Source: Adiantum capillus-veneris (taxonomy: Eukaryota > Streptophyta > Polypodiopsida > Polypodiales > Pteridaceae). Taken from it: DNA of 64,000 bases. Location: the NCBI GenBank assembly GCA_014529385.2, contig CM043950.1:81066343-81130342 (forward strand), written 5' to 3'. Shown here one piece after another: positions 36,716-46,990 of this stretch. The stretch's first letter is position 1. Each line of letters starts with the position of its first letter. Position numbers and translations under genes: made by a program. Below the pieces are notes generated by a model. It did no database searches. It was not told the DNA's origin and saw only the letters and a list, made by a program, of their open reading frames with translations.

Positions 36716-37150
36716 CTATGTATCTCTGTCTTTTGACGAGAGAGTGTGTGTGCAAGAAGAGTTACAGAGAACCATCTTCTCTATATGGAGAAAGACAGAG
36801 AGTGAGAGAGAGAGAAATACCTGTTTTTTCTCTATTCGTGAGGTGTGCAATGTCTCCTGAGAAGACTGCCCGATCCTGCCCTTCTGGAAAGCGTTGTGTA
36901 CGCTGCTGTTTCTTTGTCTTGTGCGCGAACTTTCAATCCTGTGCACTCCACCTGTGTGTTGTGTACGATGCCGAGCTTGCTCCTCTACGCGCGCGTATAC
37001 TCCAACTGTGTGCGATCCGTGTGCGCTTTCTGTGTTTTTGCTGCTCGCCTGCTTTCTCTGTGTGCGTTTCTCGTGCGCTCTCTGTGTGCCTAATCTTGAT
37101 AGGGTTTATTAGAATGCCACGTATGCTACAAGTCCATGTTTTATCATAGG
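36716..37150 (+). promoter_or_regulatory. CT/GT-rich, higher-GC leader-like region
   Basis: Pyrimidine-rich, locally GC-rich sequence with GA blocks, in striking contrast to its AT-rich surroundings. All three plus frames are open for 70-143 codons with Cys-rich, unlike-anything translations, as expected of a CT-rich leader rather than a gene. It may be the promoter or first exon of the DUF7869-like gene 2.9 kb downstream, whose coding exon starts right after a splice acceptor. Confidence 0.3.
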
Positions 37151-37244
37151 ATTAAAAAAAACAAAAGCAATATAAAAAATTAACCAATTCACACGGCCAA
37201 AATTAAAGAAATCATGGTTGAAAATATGAAAAACATGCGTAACT

Positions 37245-37443
37245 CTATACCTAAAGACCCCCGCCTGGGCGCTGCCCCAGGACCCCGCCCAGAACAATAT
37301 CCCAAAATCAACCTCCCAAGCCCCGCCATCGAGAGCGCTATATTCCACATCCCCATCAAGAGCGCTACCCCCCAAACCTCACGTGGAAGCGCTGCCTTGT
37401 CACCCCATTGTGGCATTGCCCTAAGACCCCGCATCTGGAGTGC
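37245..37443. repeat. GC-rich island with reiterated GCGCT words
   Basis: About 200 bp, CCC/GGG-rich, with 'GCGCTGCC' or 'GCGCTA' recurring every 30-60 bp and 'CCCCGCC' repeated. Base composition differs sharply from the rest of the element. It resembles the GC-rich blocks of some plant transposons, but no match is claimed. Confidence 0.5.
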
Positions 37444-37604
37444 TAAATGGGAACATTCTTCATTAGTGAAATTTTGAACATAAATTATATTAGCATATAC
37501 TTAAATATAATACAAATATTAACATATTAGCTATACTACTAATTTACTATAGCAGTTCTAGATTATGTCCCATACTATATTTAAGGTGCCAAAGGTTTGG
37601 CCTT

Positions 37605-38057
37605 ATGGTCCTAGATTTAGCCAAGTGGTCAACACATATAGGACCAAGTGCACACTGTGCCACAAAACTTGGCCACCACTTCACTTGCCAAAGTTTAGGC
37701 CACATGGTCAATCCTAACTTTCCAATGTTCTTATTATGTCACCTTTTGCCTCGTGGAAAACCTAGGCTTGTTTTCACATACTCAGGCACTTCAAGCCACA
37801 ATAAATTGTCATTACTCTTCGACAACCCTTTTGTTCAAGTCTTTGAAAAAACATTGTTTAAGGCCACCCTAAACCATTTTCATTTAGGGGTGTCTAAAAC
37901 TAGCTTTTTGGCAATTCGAGAAGAAAATGGTCAAAGTTTTATACTTAGTTTTAACCACTTGACCAATTCAAATATTGGAAAGCAAGGTCTTGTAATACTT
38001 TTCTTTGGACATCACACATTAAAACTAGGTCCCTCACTTGTCCAAGCTATGCTCTAA
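37605..38057 (+). CDS. Unrecognised 150-codon open frame
   Basis: Open for 150 codons but without recognised motifs. Its end runs into the array motif ('GPSLVQA' encodes it), and the sequence around 37600-37700 already shows diverged 'CCAAGTGGTC' and 'GGCCACCACTT' words. It is probably diverged repeat DNA rather than a gene; kept as a low-confidence entry because of its length. Confidence 0.15.
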   Translation: MVLDLAKWSTHIGPSAHCATKLGHHFTCQSLGHMVNPNFPMFLLCHLLPRGKPRLVFTYSGTSSHNKLSLLFDNPFVQVFEKTLFKATLNHFHLGVSKTSFLAIREENGQSFILSFNHLTNSNIGKQGLVILFFGHHTLKLGPSLVQAML

Positions 38058-39935
38058 TACAATAAAGGGCTTTTGGTTTCAAGATGCACCACTTTCCCAA
38101 CCTTGATTCCATTAAAGAAGCTAGCTCTACTTAGACATTTAATAGCAAGGTCTTGCAGCAGTTCAGATTGAACATTTTCCATGGCAGCTAGGTCCACCAC
38201 TTATCTAAGCTATGCTCTAATAGAGTAAGGGGGTTTTGGTTTCAAGATCCACCACTTGTCCAAACTTGATTTGGGAAGCAAGGTCCTATAATAGTTTGCT
38301 TTGGACATTCACCATTACAACTAAGTCCACCACTTCTCCAAGCTATGTTCTAATACACTAAGGAGGTTTTGGTTTCAAGGAGAACCACTTGTACGACTCT
38401 GTTTTTGGAAGTAAGGTCTTTACATAGTTCACCTTGGACCTTGGACATTGGATACTACAACTAAGCCCACCACTTGTCCAAGATATCCTCTATATATAGC
38501 CAAAGGGTTTGGGTTTCAAGATTCACCACTTTTCCAACCTTTCTTCCATTAAAGAAAGGAGGGGCTTTAACTAGGTCCACCACTTGTCCAAGCTATGCTC
38601 TGATATGGAAAGGGGATTTTGGTTTCAAGGTCCACCACGTGTTCAACCTTGCAAGACTCAAGGGATACTTGGACATTGGAAAGCATAGTCCTATAGTAGT
38701 TGATAGGTGGCAGTGGGTATTACAACTAGGTCCAACCTATGCTCTCATATAGCAAAGAGGCTTTGCTTTCAAGGTCCACCACTTGTCCAACCTTGCTTCC
38801 ATTAAAGAAATGAGGGGCTACGTAAACATTGGCAAGCAAGGTAGCAAGGTTCTAAGGTGTTTCACCTTGGATATTGGGCATTATAACTAGGTCCACCACT
38901 TGTCCAAGCTATGCTCTGATAAAGAAAGGGGATTTTCGTTTAAAGGTCCACCATGTGTTCAACCTTTCTAATATAAAAAGGGATTTTTGTTTCAAGGTCC
39001 ACCACGTGTTCAACCTTGAAAGACTCAAGGGATACTTGGACATTGGAAAGCATAGTCTTATAGTAGTTGATAGGTGGCAGTGGGTATTAAAACTAGGTCC
39101 AACCTATGCTCTTATATAGCAAAGAGGCTTTGGTTTCAAGGTCCACCACTTGTCCAACCTTACTTCCATTAAAGAAATGAGGGGCTACGTAAACATTGGC
39201 AAGCAAGGTAGCAAAGTCCTAAGGTATTTCACCTTGGATATTGGGCATTATAACTAGGTCCACCACTTGTCCAAGCTATGCTCTGATAAAGAAAGGGGAT
39301 TTTGTTTCAAGGTCCACCATGTGTTCAACCTTTCTAATATAGAAAGGGGATTTTTGTTTCAAGGTCCACCACGTGTTCAACCTTGAAAGACTCAAGGGAT
39401 ACTTGGACATTGGAAAGCATAGTCTTATAGTAGTTGATAGGTGGCAGTGGGTATTAAAACTAGGTCCAACCTATGCTCTTATATAGCAAAGAGGCTTTGG
39501 TTTCAAGGTCCACCACTTGTCCAACCTTACTTCCATTAAAGAAATGAGGGGCTACGTAAACATTGGCAAGCAAGGTAGCAAAGTCCTAAGGTATTTCACC
39601 TTGGATATTGGGCATTATAACTAGGTCCACCACTTGTCCAAGCTATGCTCTGATATAGAAAGGGGATTTTTGTTTCAAGGTCCACCACGTGTTCAACCTT
39701 GAAAGACTCAAGGGATACTTGGACATTGGAAAGCATAGTCCTATAGTAGTTGATAGGTGGCAGTGGGTATTACAACTAGGTCCACCACTTGTCCAACCTA
39801 TGCTCTCATATAGCAAAGAGGCTTTGGTTTCAAGGTCCACCACTTGTCCAACCTTGCTTCCATTAATATAGCAAGGAGGATTTGGTCTCAAGGTTCACCA
39901 CTTGTCCAACCTATGCAAACCTTTTCATGTTGTAG
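38020..39935 (+). repeat. Right-most array, distinct unit family
   Basis: The same 'CCACCACTTGTCCAA' motif is embedded in different words: 'ATTTCACCTTGGATATTGGG', 'GATAGGTGGCAGTGGGTATT' and 'CTCAAGGGATACTTGGACAT'. Near-identical copies lie about 365 bp apart (for example around 38755, 39120 and 39485). Polarity is plus. The array ends 70 bp before the candidate transposase exon. Confidence 0.9.
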
Positions 39936-40004
39936 CATGATTTTTGGTTGAAGAGTATTTTTCTATAACTATGGATTTAACAATGTAATCTTTTTACTTA
40001 CAGG

Positions 40005-43000
40005 ATGGACTTCGAATCTGGGGAGAAAGTACATATGATACTTGACAATGAAATCGTTGGTATTGGTTGTGTGTGTAGAACAGATCCAGATTCCACTTGT
40101 GGTGGTACAAAGATAGGGCTGGGAAATGTCTCCATACTAGTGGAGGAATGCTTGAAGGATGTGGTCCTACCTTTTCCTACAATGGATACTTCATCTCTCC
40201 AAGGCTCATTATGGAGTGCTGTTCGATGGTCAAAGCTTCTTTTGCAATCTTTTGTATTAAATGGGAACTTAATTGATCCACACGAAAGCTACAATGGTGA
40301 TGAAGAACATGATCATTCTGATCCTCTAGTTACAGATGCAATACCTATGACAAGCCCAGAATTTGAAGCAATGATTCGAGAGTCTTGGAGAAATCAGAGG
40401 GTCCTTTTAAAAGATGACACAATGATGCAAACCATGAATGAAGGGACCATCTTATATGTATTTCCACATGATTATGTCAACTTTCAGGAACTTGGTCCTG
40501 ATTGTGTGGGTGTGGGTATTGAAAGAGAAAATGCAAGCATTCATGATGTGGTTGAAGTGGGTAGCATCACTTTGCTAAAGTGGCCCATCAAGCAGACAAC
40601 AATGTTGAATGGGAGCCCATTACAACGCTTTGTTCCTGTTGATGGCATGCATGCTACATATGAGGATGTATCCAACGATGGCAATGTTGGAAAAAAACTT
40701 GATGGGAGTAATGTTGTCCAGTTGTCAAGGAAGAGACGATACACTTTCATGAACAGGACTCAAAAATCAAAAGCAGCACCAGCTTCGACTTTTTACCTTT
40801 CAAACAAATCAATTCAAAGGGTATCATGCATTGATTGTTGTGCACAAAAATGCTGCCAATTTGCAGATCGTGATATGGTGACAAGGTTACGACAACAATT
40901 TTGGGGAGAGTCTCAAAAATCACGCACTAATTATGTTTATGATGTTCTTTCTATATGTTATCAGAAAGATGAGAAGTCACGATACCAATTCAGGCTAAAT
41001 GGCTCTATTGTTTGTTGTAGAGCATGGTATGAGCTACATGGAATACCAAAGACATCATTTTATCGATACAAGGAGAACTTTGAAAATGGTGTGCGCCAAT
41101 ATGTACATGGGAACACATGTACATTGAGAAGGGGACTTCAACATACTAGTTTAGCAAGAGCACTACTAAACGAGTTTGTGGAAAATAACTCTGAGAAGAT
41201 GCCACATAGAAGTAGAACACTGCTAGATGGCTCAAGAGAGACTCAATTGGTGATTCCATCAACATACAAACAAGTGGATATTTTATGTGAAATCAACACG
41301 ACACTTGACCAAATGGGCTATGAGAAGAAGCTATCCCAATCTTCTTTTGGTAGAATTTGGAACAAAGAGTACCCACATGTCACTTTAACAAAGACGAGTG
41401 AGTTCTCTAAGTGCAATATTTGTAGCTCAATCAAGGCAAGGTTAGAAGCTAAACCTTCTCTTGAAGAGAGAGCTCTTCTCTTGAGGGAGAGAGAAGTTCA
41501 CATGGCACAACAAAAGAGTTGCAGAAGCCTATATTATGCATGGCGCACGTATTCAGAAACTCAACCACAAAAATATGTATGCATAATCCATGATAAGATG
41601 GATCAAAAGAAGACTGCCATTCCTAGATTACGCATTGTTCCCAAGGGTGTGGATTCAGGATATAATCTGCAGGTGGCATTGATTGGCATGATCACTCATG
41701 GACATGGAGAAGGTCATTACGGACACTTTGTCTTGAATGGTTTGTGGCCAGCTGATCCAAATCTTACAATTGGCTCAATTGCTAATTGTTTACATAACCT
41801 CGAGAGGATAGATAAGCATCCTCTTGGTGATCTAGTAACAAATGGACTTCCAAGGAGCAATATTTCACTACTACATGCTTTGAACTCAAGGGATGCTTTG
41901 GACTACCATAACTTGAGTGATGGAAAAGAGCCCATTGTGCAGTCGTCAGAAATTGCAGAAGAGGAATTGGGGTCAACATTTCGCAGATTGCCAGAGAACT
42001 TGTTGCTACAATTGGATAATTGTGCAGGGGAAAACAAAAATCGATACTTATTTGCCTATTTGTCAATGCTTGTTGCAAGGGGTGTTTTCAAAACCATCCA
42101 GCTGGGATTTTTAATGGTTGGGCATACACATGAGGACATAGACGCCATGTTTAGTAGGTTTTCAGAGAAGTTGAGAGTTACACAAACCTATACTTTGCCA
42201 CATTTGATGGATACATTACGAAACAGCTCATCTTCATCTCCAGCTCCATTTTTTCTCACAAAGATCCCTGATTTCAAGCAATATTGTGATGGCTATCTTT
42301 GTGATGGACAAGACATACTTGTTGGACATTCCAAACCGCTTCAGTTCAGGTTCTTTATGCAGGATGAGACACCAATGATGCAATATAAGGCACATGTAGG
42401 TGTATCAAGTTGGAGTGGAAGTATTCGCCTTTGGAAAACAGACACAGAAGGCAAGCCAATGTTACCACATGGAGATCCACCTCTAGTACAAATGGCGGAG
42501 TATGTCAAGGCCCACGAAGAAGTCATTTTGGGGCTAAAGAACTATATAAAATTTTGGAAAAATTTAGGGAATGGTTCAAGTATTCCGCGATATTATAGAC
42601 CGTGATAGATTATTGGAGTAAGGTAATTGAAGAGATTGGAAAAGCAATCATATCAGAGGGAGTCTTGTATGAAATGTTTTGGCCAAAAACTCAAGAATAT
42701 TCTCATCTACAAAGCACTACAATGAATTTGCAACAAGGAGCAGAAAGATTCCTAGGCCTTGAAGAGTTGAACGATCATTTTTGTGGGCCTCAACGAGATA
42801 GGCCAAGGGAAGAGTTTGACCCTATGTCTGATGTGCACCAAGGTGACTTTCTTATGCTTGTTCCGAGTGACACAGAAATCTATCCAGTGTGGCTTGCAAT
42901 GGCTTTATCTGACATTGATAATGAGCCTACATCACCAAACTACAGAAAACTCTTGATTCAATATTGGGCACCTTGCGCGAGAAAAAGTGGGATGACAGAT

Positions 43001-43231
43001 ACTCAAGCTTACAGTAATTGTTGGAAGGGTTATTGGGCTGTCAACTATAAGGACCCACAAGTGTGGGAAACTATAGATGCAATTGTTTGGTCCTGGAGAC
43101 CCAACAAAGAAGGACCATTTTCTAGAATAAAGATTCCAGAAAGACATGCTCTAAAAGCCAAAGAAGGCCTCACTCGTGCACATCAGCCACACTTGGATCA
43201 AAGTTCAGATATGGTATCAAATGTGGAGTAG
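40005..43231 (+). CDS. DUF7869-like candidate transposase (RNase-H-like core), one frame break
   Basis: The ATG at 40005 sits one base after an acceptor (TTACTTACAG), so a 5' exon is likely. Residues 1-80 ('GEKVHMILDNEIVGIGC...VVLPFPT...AVRWSKLLL') resemble plant DUF8039. Residues 270-300 are Cys-rich. The core has three acidic blocks of an RNase-H/DDE-like fold: 'IHDKMDQKKTAIPR' (41586-), 'LLLQLDNCAGENKNRYLFAY' (about 42003-) and 'GHTHEDIDAMFSRFSE' (42120-), the hallmark of DUF7869 proteins. Frame 1 stops at 42603. Coding sense continues in another frame from an A5 run near 42552 ('EKFREWFKYSAIL'), through a TAG at 42596-42598, into a further 208 codons. There 'GDFLMLVPSDTE...PVWLAMAL...IQYWAP' resembles a BAH/Tudor-like barrel. 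It is the only transposase candidate in the element and lies beside the right TIR. Confidence 0.75.
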
Positions 43232-43507
43232 AATTATGTGGAGCTTCTATTGTGACTATACTAGTCAATTTGTAAACAAAATCTTTTTTGTATCTTCCTT
43301 TGTTTTATGTAATTTATAGTTATTATTCAAATCCATGTGTTGTACATCCTCTTGACTTTTGGTGTTTATCAACACCACAATCCTATGAGATTTTCACTTT
43401 ATTTACTAGCCACACACCTCAATTTTTCCCACTTTAAGTGAAAAATTCCCAAATTACATGAATTCGGTCGATTTGGAGATTCCCATAATGTGAGATTTTT
43501 ACCAAAA
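43232..43507. other. 3' flank and right subterminal region
   Basis: Non-coding: the probable 3' untranslated region of the DUF7869-like gene, then subterminal sequence whose reverse complement contains 'TTTGGGAATTTTTCAC' and 'AAAGTGGGAAAAATTG', echoing 'AAAGTGGGAAAATC' inside the left end. Shared subterminal words suit transposase binding (inference). Confidence 0.5.
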
Positions 43508-43522
43508 TACCTAATATGGTCT
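43508..43522 (-). repeat. Right terminal inverted repeat of the nested element
   Basis: TACCTAATATGGTCT is the exact inverse of 12891-12905. TTAT (43523-43526), the right target copy, and resumed copia RT sequence follow at once. Confidence 0.9.
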
Positions 43523-44200
43523 TTATGCATCAAATGGATGTAAAGAATGCCTTCTTGAATGGTGAGTTGCAAGAGGAAGTGTATATGGATCAGCCACCTA
43601 GTTATGTCGATCCAGGTTATCCAGATTATGTATGCAGGCTTCTCAAAGCTTTGTATGGTTTGAAGCAGGGCTCTAGAGCATGGTATGACAGGATTGCCAA
43701 GTATCTTGTCAGTATTGGGTTTAGGAGATCTCATGCTGATCATTCACTCTATGTACTGAGAGTGATGTGGGGATTGTGGTCATTACCATATATGTAGATG
43801 ACCTTATTATTGGTGACAATGCTTATGGAGATTGACCATGTGAAGGGTCTTCCTCAAACAGGAGTTTGAAATGAAAGATTTGGGCGAGTTTGCGCTACTT
43901 TCTTGGCATTGAGGTGATCAGGACTCCAGAGGGTGTAGGTTGTCACAGAGACTGTATGCTTTTGGACATGTTGTCAAAGTATGGTATGGCTGATTGTAAG
44001 CCAATTTCTATTCCTTGGATGTGAATGAAAAGCTGAGTGCAGAGAAGGGTTTTGTTGTTGAAGATGTCAAGATGTACAGGAAGATTGTGGGTAGTCTAAT
44101 CTACTGACTATCACAGGCCAGACTTGAGCTACACAGTAGCTTGGAGAGTCAATTCATGCAGCTTTCGAGGAAGCCAATGGATGGAGTACGACGCACACTT
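43523..44200 (+). pseudogene. Copia reverse transcriptase, remainder
   Basis: It resumes with '[20 protein letters not shown]', '[20 protein letters not shown]' and, in another frame, 'YVDDLIIGD', the RT catalytic YVDD. Canonical order and spacing follow on from the N-terminal part ending at 12889. Later frame changes and a TGA break the connection domain. Confidence 0.93.
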
Positions 44201-44718
44201 TGGTATGTGCAAGGACTCTTGACTACGCATTGTTCTATGCAGCAGGTGCGCCATTAGCATTTATGGTATACAGATGCAGATTGGCAGGTAGCATTGTTAT
44301 AGGAGTCTACGAGTGGCTTCATGTTCTCTTTGGGAGTGCTGCTGTACTTGGAGCAGCAAAAAGCAGCCTACGGTTGCTTTATCGGGCACAGAGGCTGAGT
44401 ATAGAGGTGCAGTAGTTGCGCGTGCGAGGTAGCTTGGCTACGCACATTACTTGAGGACTTGGGAGTGCAGGTGGACCAGCAGATTGTCATCCATTGTGAC
44501 AACCTCAGCACCATGCAGTTGGCTAGGAACCCAGTGTTCCATGCCAGGACCAAGCACATAGAGGTCCATTACCACTACGTTCGAGAGCGAGTGTTGGCGG
44601 GCGACATCGACTTGGTCTACGTCAACACAGAGGAGCAGATAGCGGATATCTTTACCGAGGCACTCGGAGCTGAGAAGCTTCAAAGTTTTCGGACTATGCT
44701 TGGACTCTGCGACACGCA
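44201..44718 (+). pseudogene. Copia RNase H
   Basis: Frames around 44260-44710 give 'YTDADWQV', 'SKKQPTVALSGTEAEY' (split) and 'IHCDNLSTMQLARNPVFHAR', then 'TKHIEVHYHYVRERVLAGDI' and 'QIADIFTEALGAEKLQSFR'. These are the ordered copia RNase H blocks with catalytic D, E and D. Broken by shifts near 44275 and 44440. Confidence 0.9.
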
Positions 44719-44733
44719 GAGCTCGAGGGGGAG
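44719..44733 (+). other. Polypurine tract of the copia element
   Basis: GAGCTCGAGGGGGAG immediately precedes the 3' LTR and would prime plus-strand cDNA synthesis. Confidence 0.8.
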
Positions 44734-45053
44734 TGTTGAGATGTCGAGCTCTACATCTTGAGCTAGTATCCACTACGGGTCTTGGTCGCTTACGGCATTT
44801 ACTCAGTGGCGCGTTAGGTGACCGACACAGGGATCTCTACATGTGATTCTACAGCTGGACTACACTTATAGTGCCAGCCTAGTACGCTTCTAGCGAGTTC
44901 ACAGTTAGTGACAGCATGTACATATGTGCTACTTTTCAGTTTTAGCACTTAGTCATTTTTTACTCTCTTTTCTGTGAGAAGTAGAAGAAGCTTTCCATCT
45001 ATGTGTGCTTTGTGCTTGTCTTGTGTAGCTCTCTTGCATCCTCATTCTTTACA
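44734..45053 (+). repeat. 3' LTR of the copia element
   Basis: This 320-bp LTR pairs with 9230-9550. It is followed by GGAAA (45054-45058), the right target copy. Confidence 0.95.
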
Positions 45054-45058
45054 GGAAA

Positions 45059-46040
45059 ACCATCATCCAAATTTTGGGACGCCCATACACCAAAACCAAT
45101 TGTCCATACAATTGGACGGTTCCCCTAGGATAAACACAATATCCTAGGATATATAAACAAACATACATATGTATGAGGTAAAAACTCGTTGTACATGGGG
45201 GTAATCGACTCATTTATGGCTGGAAAGCCATCACTACTCATCACCTGAAGTGATGAAAATATTCAAGGAATCAGAGGTGTCTATTGTTTTAACGATGACC
45301 AACCATTTCTTTTGTAGATCAATCAGGCTAACCCAATCAATTCTTTCCTAGATTACAAAAAATTGCACGATGGTTTCTTGGAATATACCCTTTTGATTTT
45401 TGGTCAATTTTATCATTTCCTAATCCCTTATCCACTCTTTAACGGATACATATCACTTAAAAAATAACATGACTACTTATAAATTAATGTACAACGAAGA
45501 CCCACATGTGATTGATCAGGTATCCGTTGAAGCTCAGGAGCCTGAACACTCTCGTCTGTAGGACTGTTGCTTCGACCGGCCTCGTGATCATGTGAGGCCC
45601 TAGCCCTCTTTGTGTTACTATCATCGTCTTCAATTGGCTGGATTTCTTGGGTCCCCTTGGGAGCCATGACTTTTATCCTTATTAAAAAGACGTCTAATCA
45701 TTAGGTACACTCTCAAAACTTAACTTTAGCTAAATAATCATTCAAATTTCTCTCTTCACTAAAGCCTGGGGCTTATTTGTTTACAGTCTTATAGGTAGTT
45801 TTTTTGCGGATTGATATCATTCTCGTAACTCATGATACCTTAGTTTAGCCATAAGAATCCACAACTAATTTGTGGAATTAATCTGCTAGCTTTTTCTTTT
45901 AATGTGTAGTCAAAATTAGTAACTTCTCAATATAGTATTTTCTTGCGTACTTATATTTTTATCCTAGATTTCTTATAAGATTGTTGGACTCTAGTAATTA
46001 TCTGATAATTTTCCAAGACATTTTCTTTATTTTTCTCTTT
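45059..46040. other. Intergenic, no supported gene
   Basis: Original right flank of the copia insertion. A minus-strand frame at 45473-45667 (MAPKGTQEIQPIEDDDSNTK...) is hydrophilic and gives no family match. The rest is AT-rich. Confidence 0.4.
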
Positions 46041-46049
46041 TAATTTATG

Positions 46050-46990
46050 CCCAGAGTGATTATATCAAGATAGATTTATATCCACTTCTTAATAGAGTAT
46101 TATATCTCTAGGAATTATCTCATAAACTTCTAAATGGGTTTGCTATTTATCCTTATTGTTTTTCAGTTAAAAACTGGGTTTTTAGGCCAAGATAATTACC
46201 AAAATTAATTAACTAATTATGAGATAATTATCAAAAATTGTTAGCATTTAGATATTTTTGATCAATATCTCATCAATTTTTAACATGTTTGCTAATTATC
46301 TTGATTAAGTTTTAGTCACAAAGAGGGTTTCTAAGCCAAGATAATTAGTAAAACTAATCAACTAATTATAAGCTAATTATCATGGGTTGTGAAAAATTAC
46401 ATCTTTTTTTGATAAGTATCTCATCAACTTTTAGATATGCTTGCTAATTATATTGATTAGTTCTCACCAAAAATAGGGTTTTTAGATCAAGATAATTAAT
46501 AAAACTAATTAACTAATTATAAAATAATTATCATGCGTATTTAACACTTAGATCTTTCTCGTACAAATATCTCATCAACTTTTAGATATGTCTGCTAATT
46601 ATCTTGATTAATTCTCGATCAAAAAAAGACTTTTTTGACCAAGATAATTAGTAAAACTAATCAACTAATTATAAGATAATTATCACGAGTTTTAAACACT
46701 TATATCTTTCTTTCATAAATAAAATATATTTGCTATATATCTAGATTAATTTTTAACCAAAAATAAGGTTTTTAAGCTAAGATAAATAATTAGTAAAACT
46801 AATTAATTAATTATAAGCTAATTATTGTGGATTTTTTACACTTAGATCTTTCTTTGATATATATATCATAAACTTTTAAACATGTTTGCTAATTATCTTG
46901 ATTATTTTTTCTTCAAAAATAGGGTTTTAAGTCAAAAGAATTAGTAAAACATATTAACCAATTATAATCCCACTAATTAACAAACTAAAT
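46050..46990. repeat. AT-rich tandem repeat, about 150-bp unit, six or so copies
   Basis: Units marked by 'GATAATTAGTAAAACTAATC' recur near 46190, 46340, 46490, 46640 and 46785, with 'ATATCTCATCAACTTTTAGA' and 'TTTGCTAATTATCTTGATTA' between them. Copies are diverged. The unit length is near nucleosomal, as in satellite DNA. Confidence 0.85.

Larger units (their letters stand above)
12891..43522. mobile_element. 30.6-kb TIR-bounded element nested in the copia RT gene; candidate giant cargo-carrying DNA transposon
   Basis: Both ends carry the perfect 15-bp inverted repeat AGACCATATTAGGTA (12891-12905; inverse 43508-43522). TTAT flanks it on each side (12886-12889 and 43523-43526); extended by one base the copies are TTATA and TTATG. 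Deleting the segment plus one TTAT rejoins the copia RT in frame with the usual residue count. Contents are a DUF7869-like candidate transposase, a gene with ParB-like, methyltransferase-like and SET domains, two FCP1-like HAD genes, and long arrays of one short motif found nowhere else in the window. I cannot assign it to a named superfamily. The alternative of an ordinary TIR element that swallowed host DNA is less likely, because the repeats and genes fill it from end to end. Confidence 0.85.
9230..45053 (+). mobile_element. Ty1/copia LTR retrotransposon split by a 30.6-kb nested element
   Basis: Two LTRs (9230-9550 and 44734-45053) begin TG, end CA and are flanked by the direct repeat GGAAA (9225-9229 and 45054-45058). 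Between them lie a tRNA-Met-type primer site, gag with a CCHC knuckle, protease, integrase, reverse transcriptase and RNase H in copia order, then a purine-rich tract. Without the nested element (12891-43522) and one target copy it would be about 5.2 kb, the usual size of a copia element. The LTRs differ at about 15 positions by eye (near 5 percent), so the insertion is not recent. Frameshifts and stops show the coding region is dead. Confidence 0.95.

Noticed and set aside
36465-36860. 131-codon frame with repeated 'VMYVE(E/V)RKTM(C/Y)GNMC'
   Set aside because: It follows the 89-bp tandem repeat, and several other frames on both strands are equally open.
36718-37149. 143-codon Cys-rich frame
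   Set aside because: All three plus frames are open in this CT/GT-rich stretch and the composition explains it; treated as a leader-like region.
29225-39935. A CRISPR-like pattern of short repeats with spacers
   Set aside because: The 'spacers' are themselves repeated, the motif is imperfect and there is no cas gene; the setting is a plant nuclear transposon.
41782-42078. 98-codon minus-strand frame
   Set aside because: It is antisense to the DUF7869-like core, whose plus frame has clear conserved motifs.
12891-43522. Integrated DNA virus instead of a transposon
   Set aside because: No capsid, packaging or DNA polymerase gene was seen, and TIRs with a short target duplication fit a transposon better.
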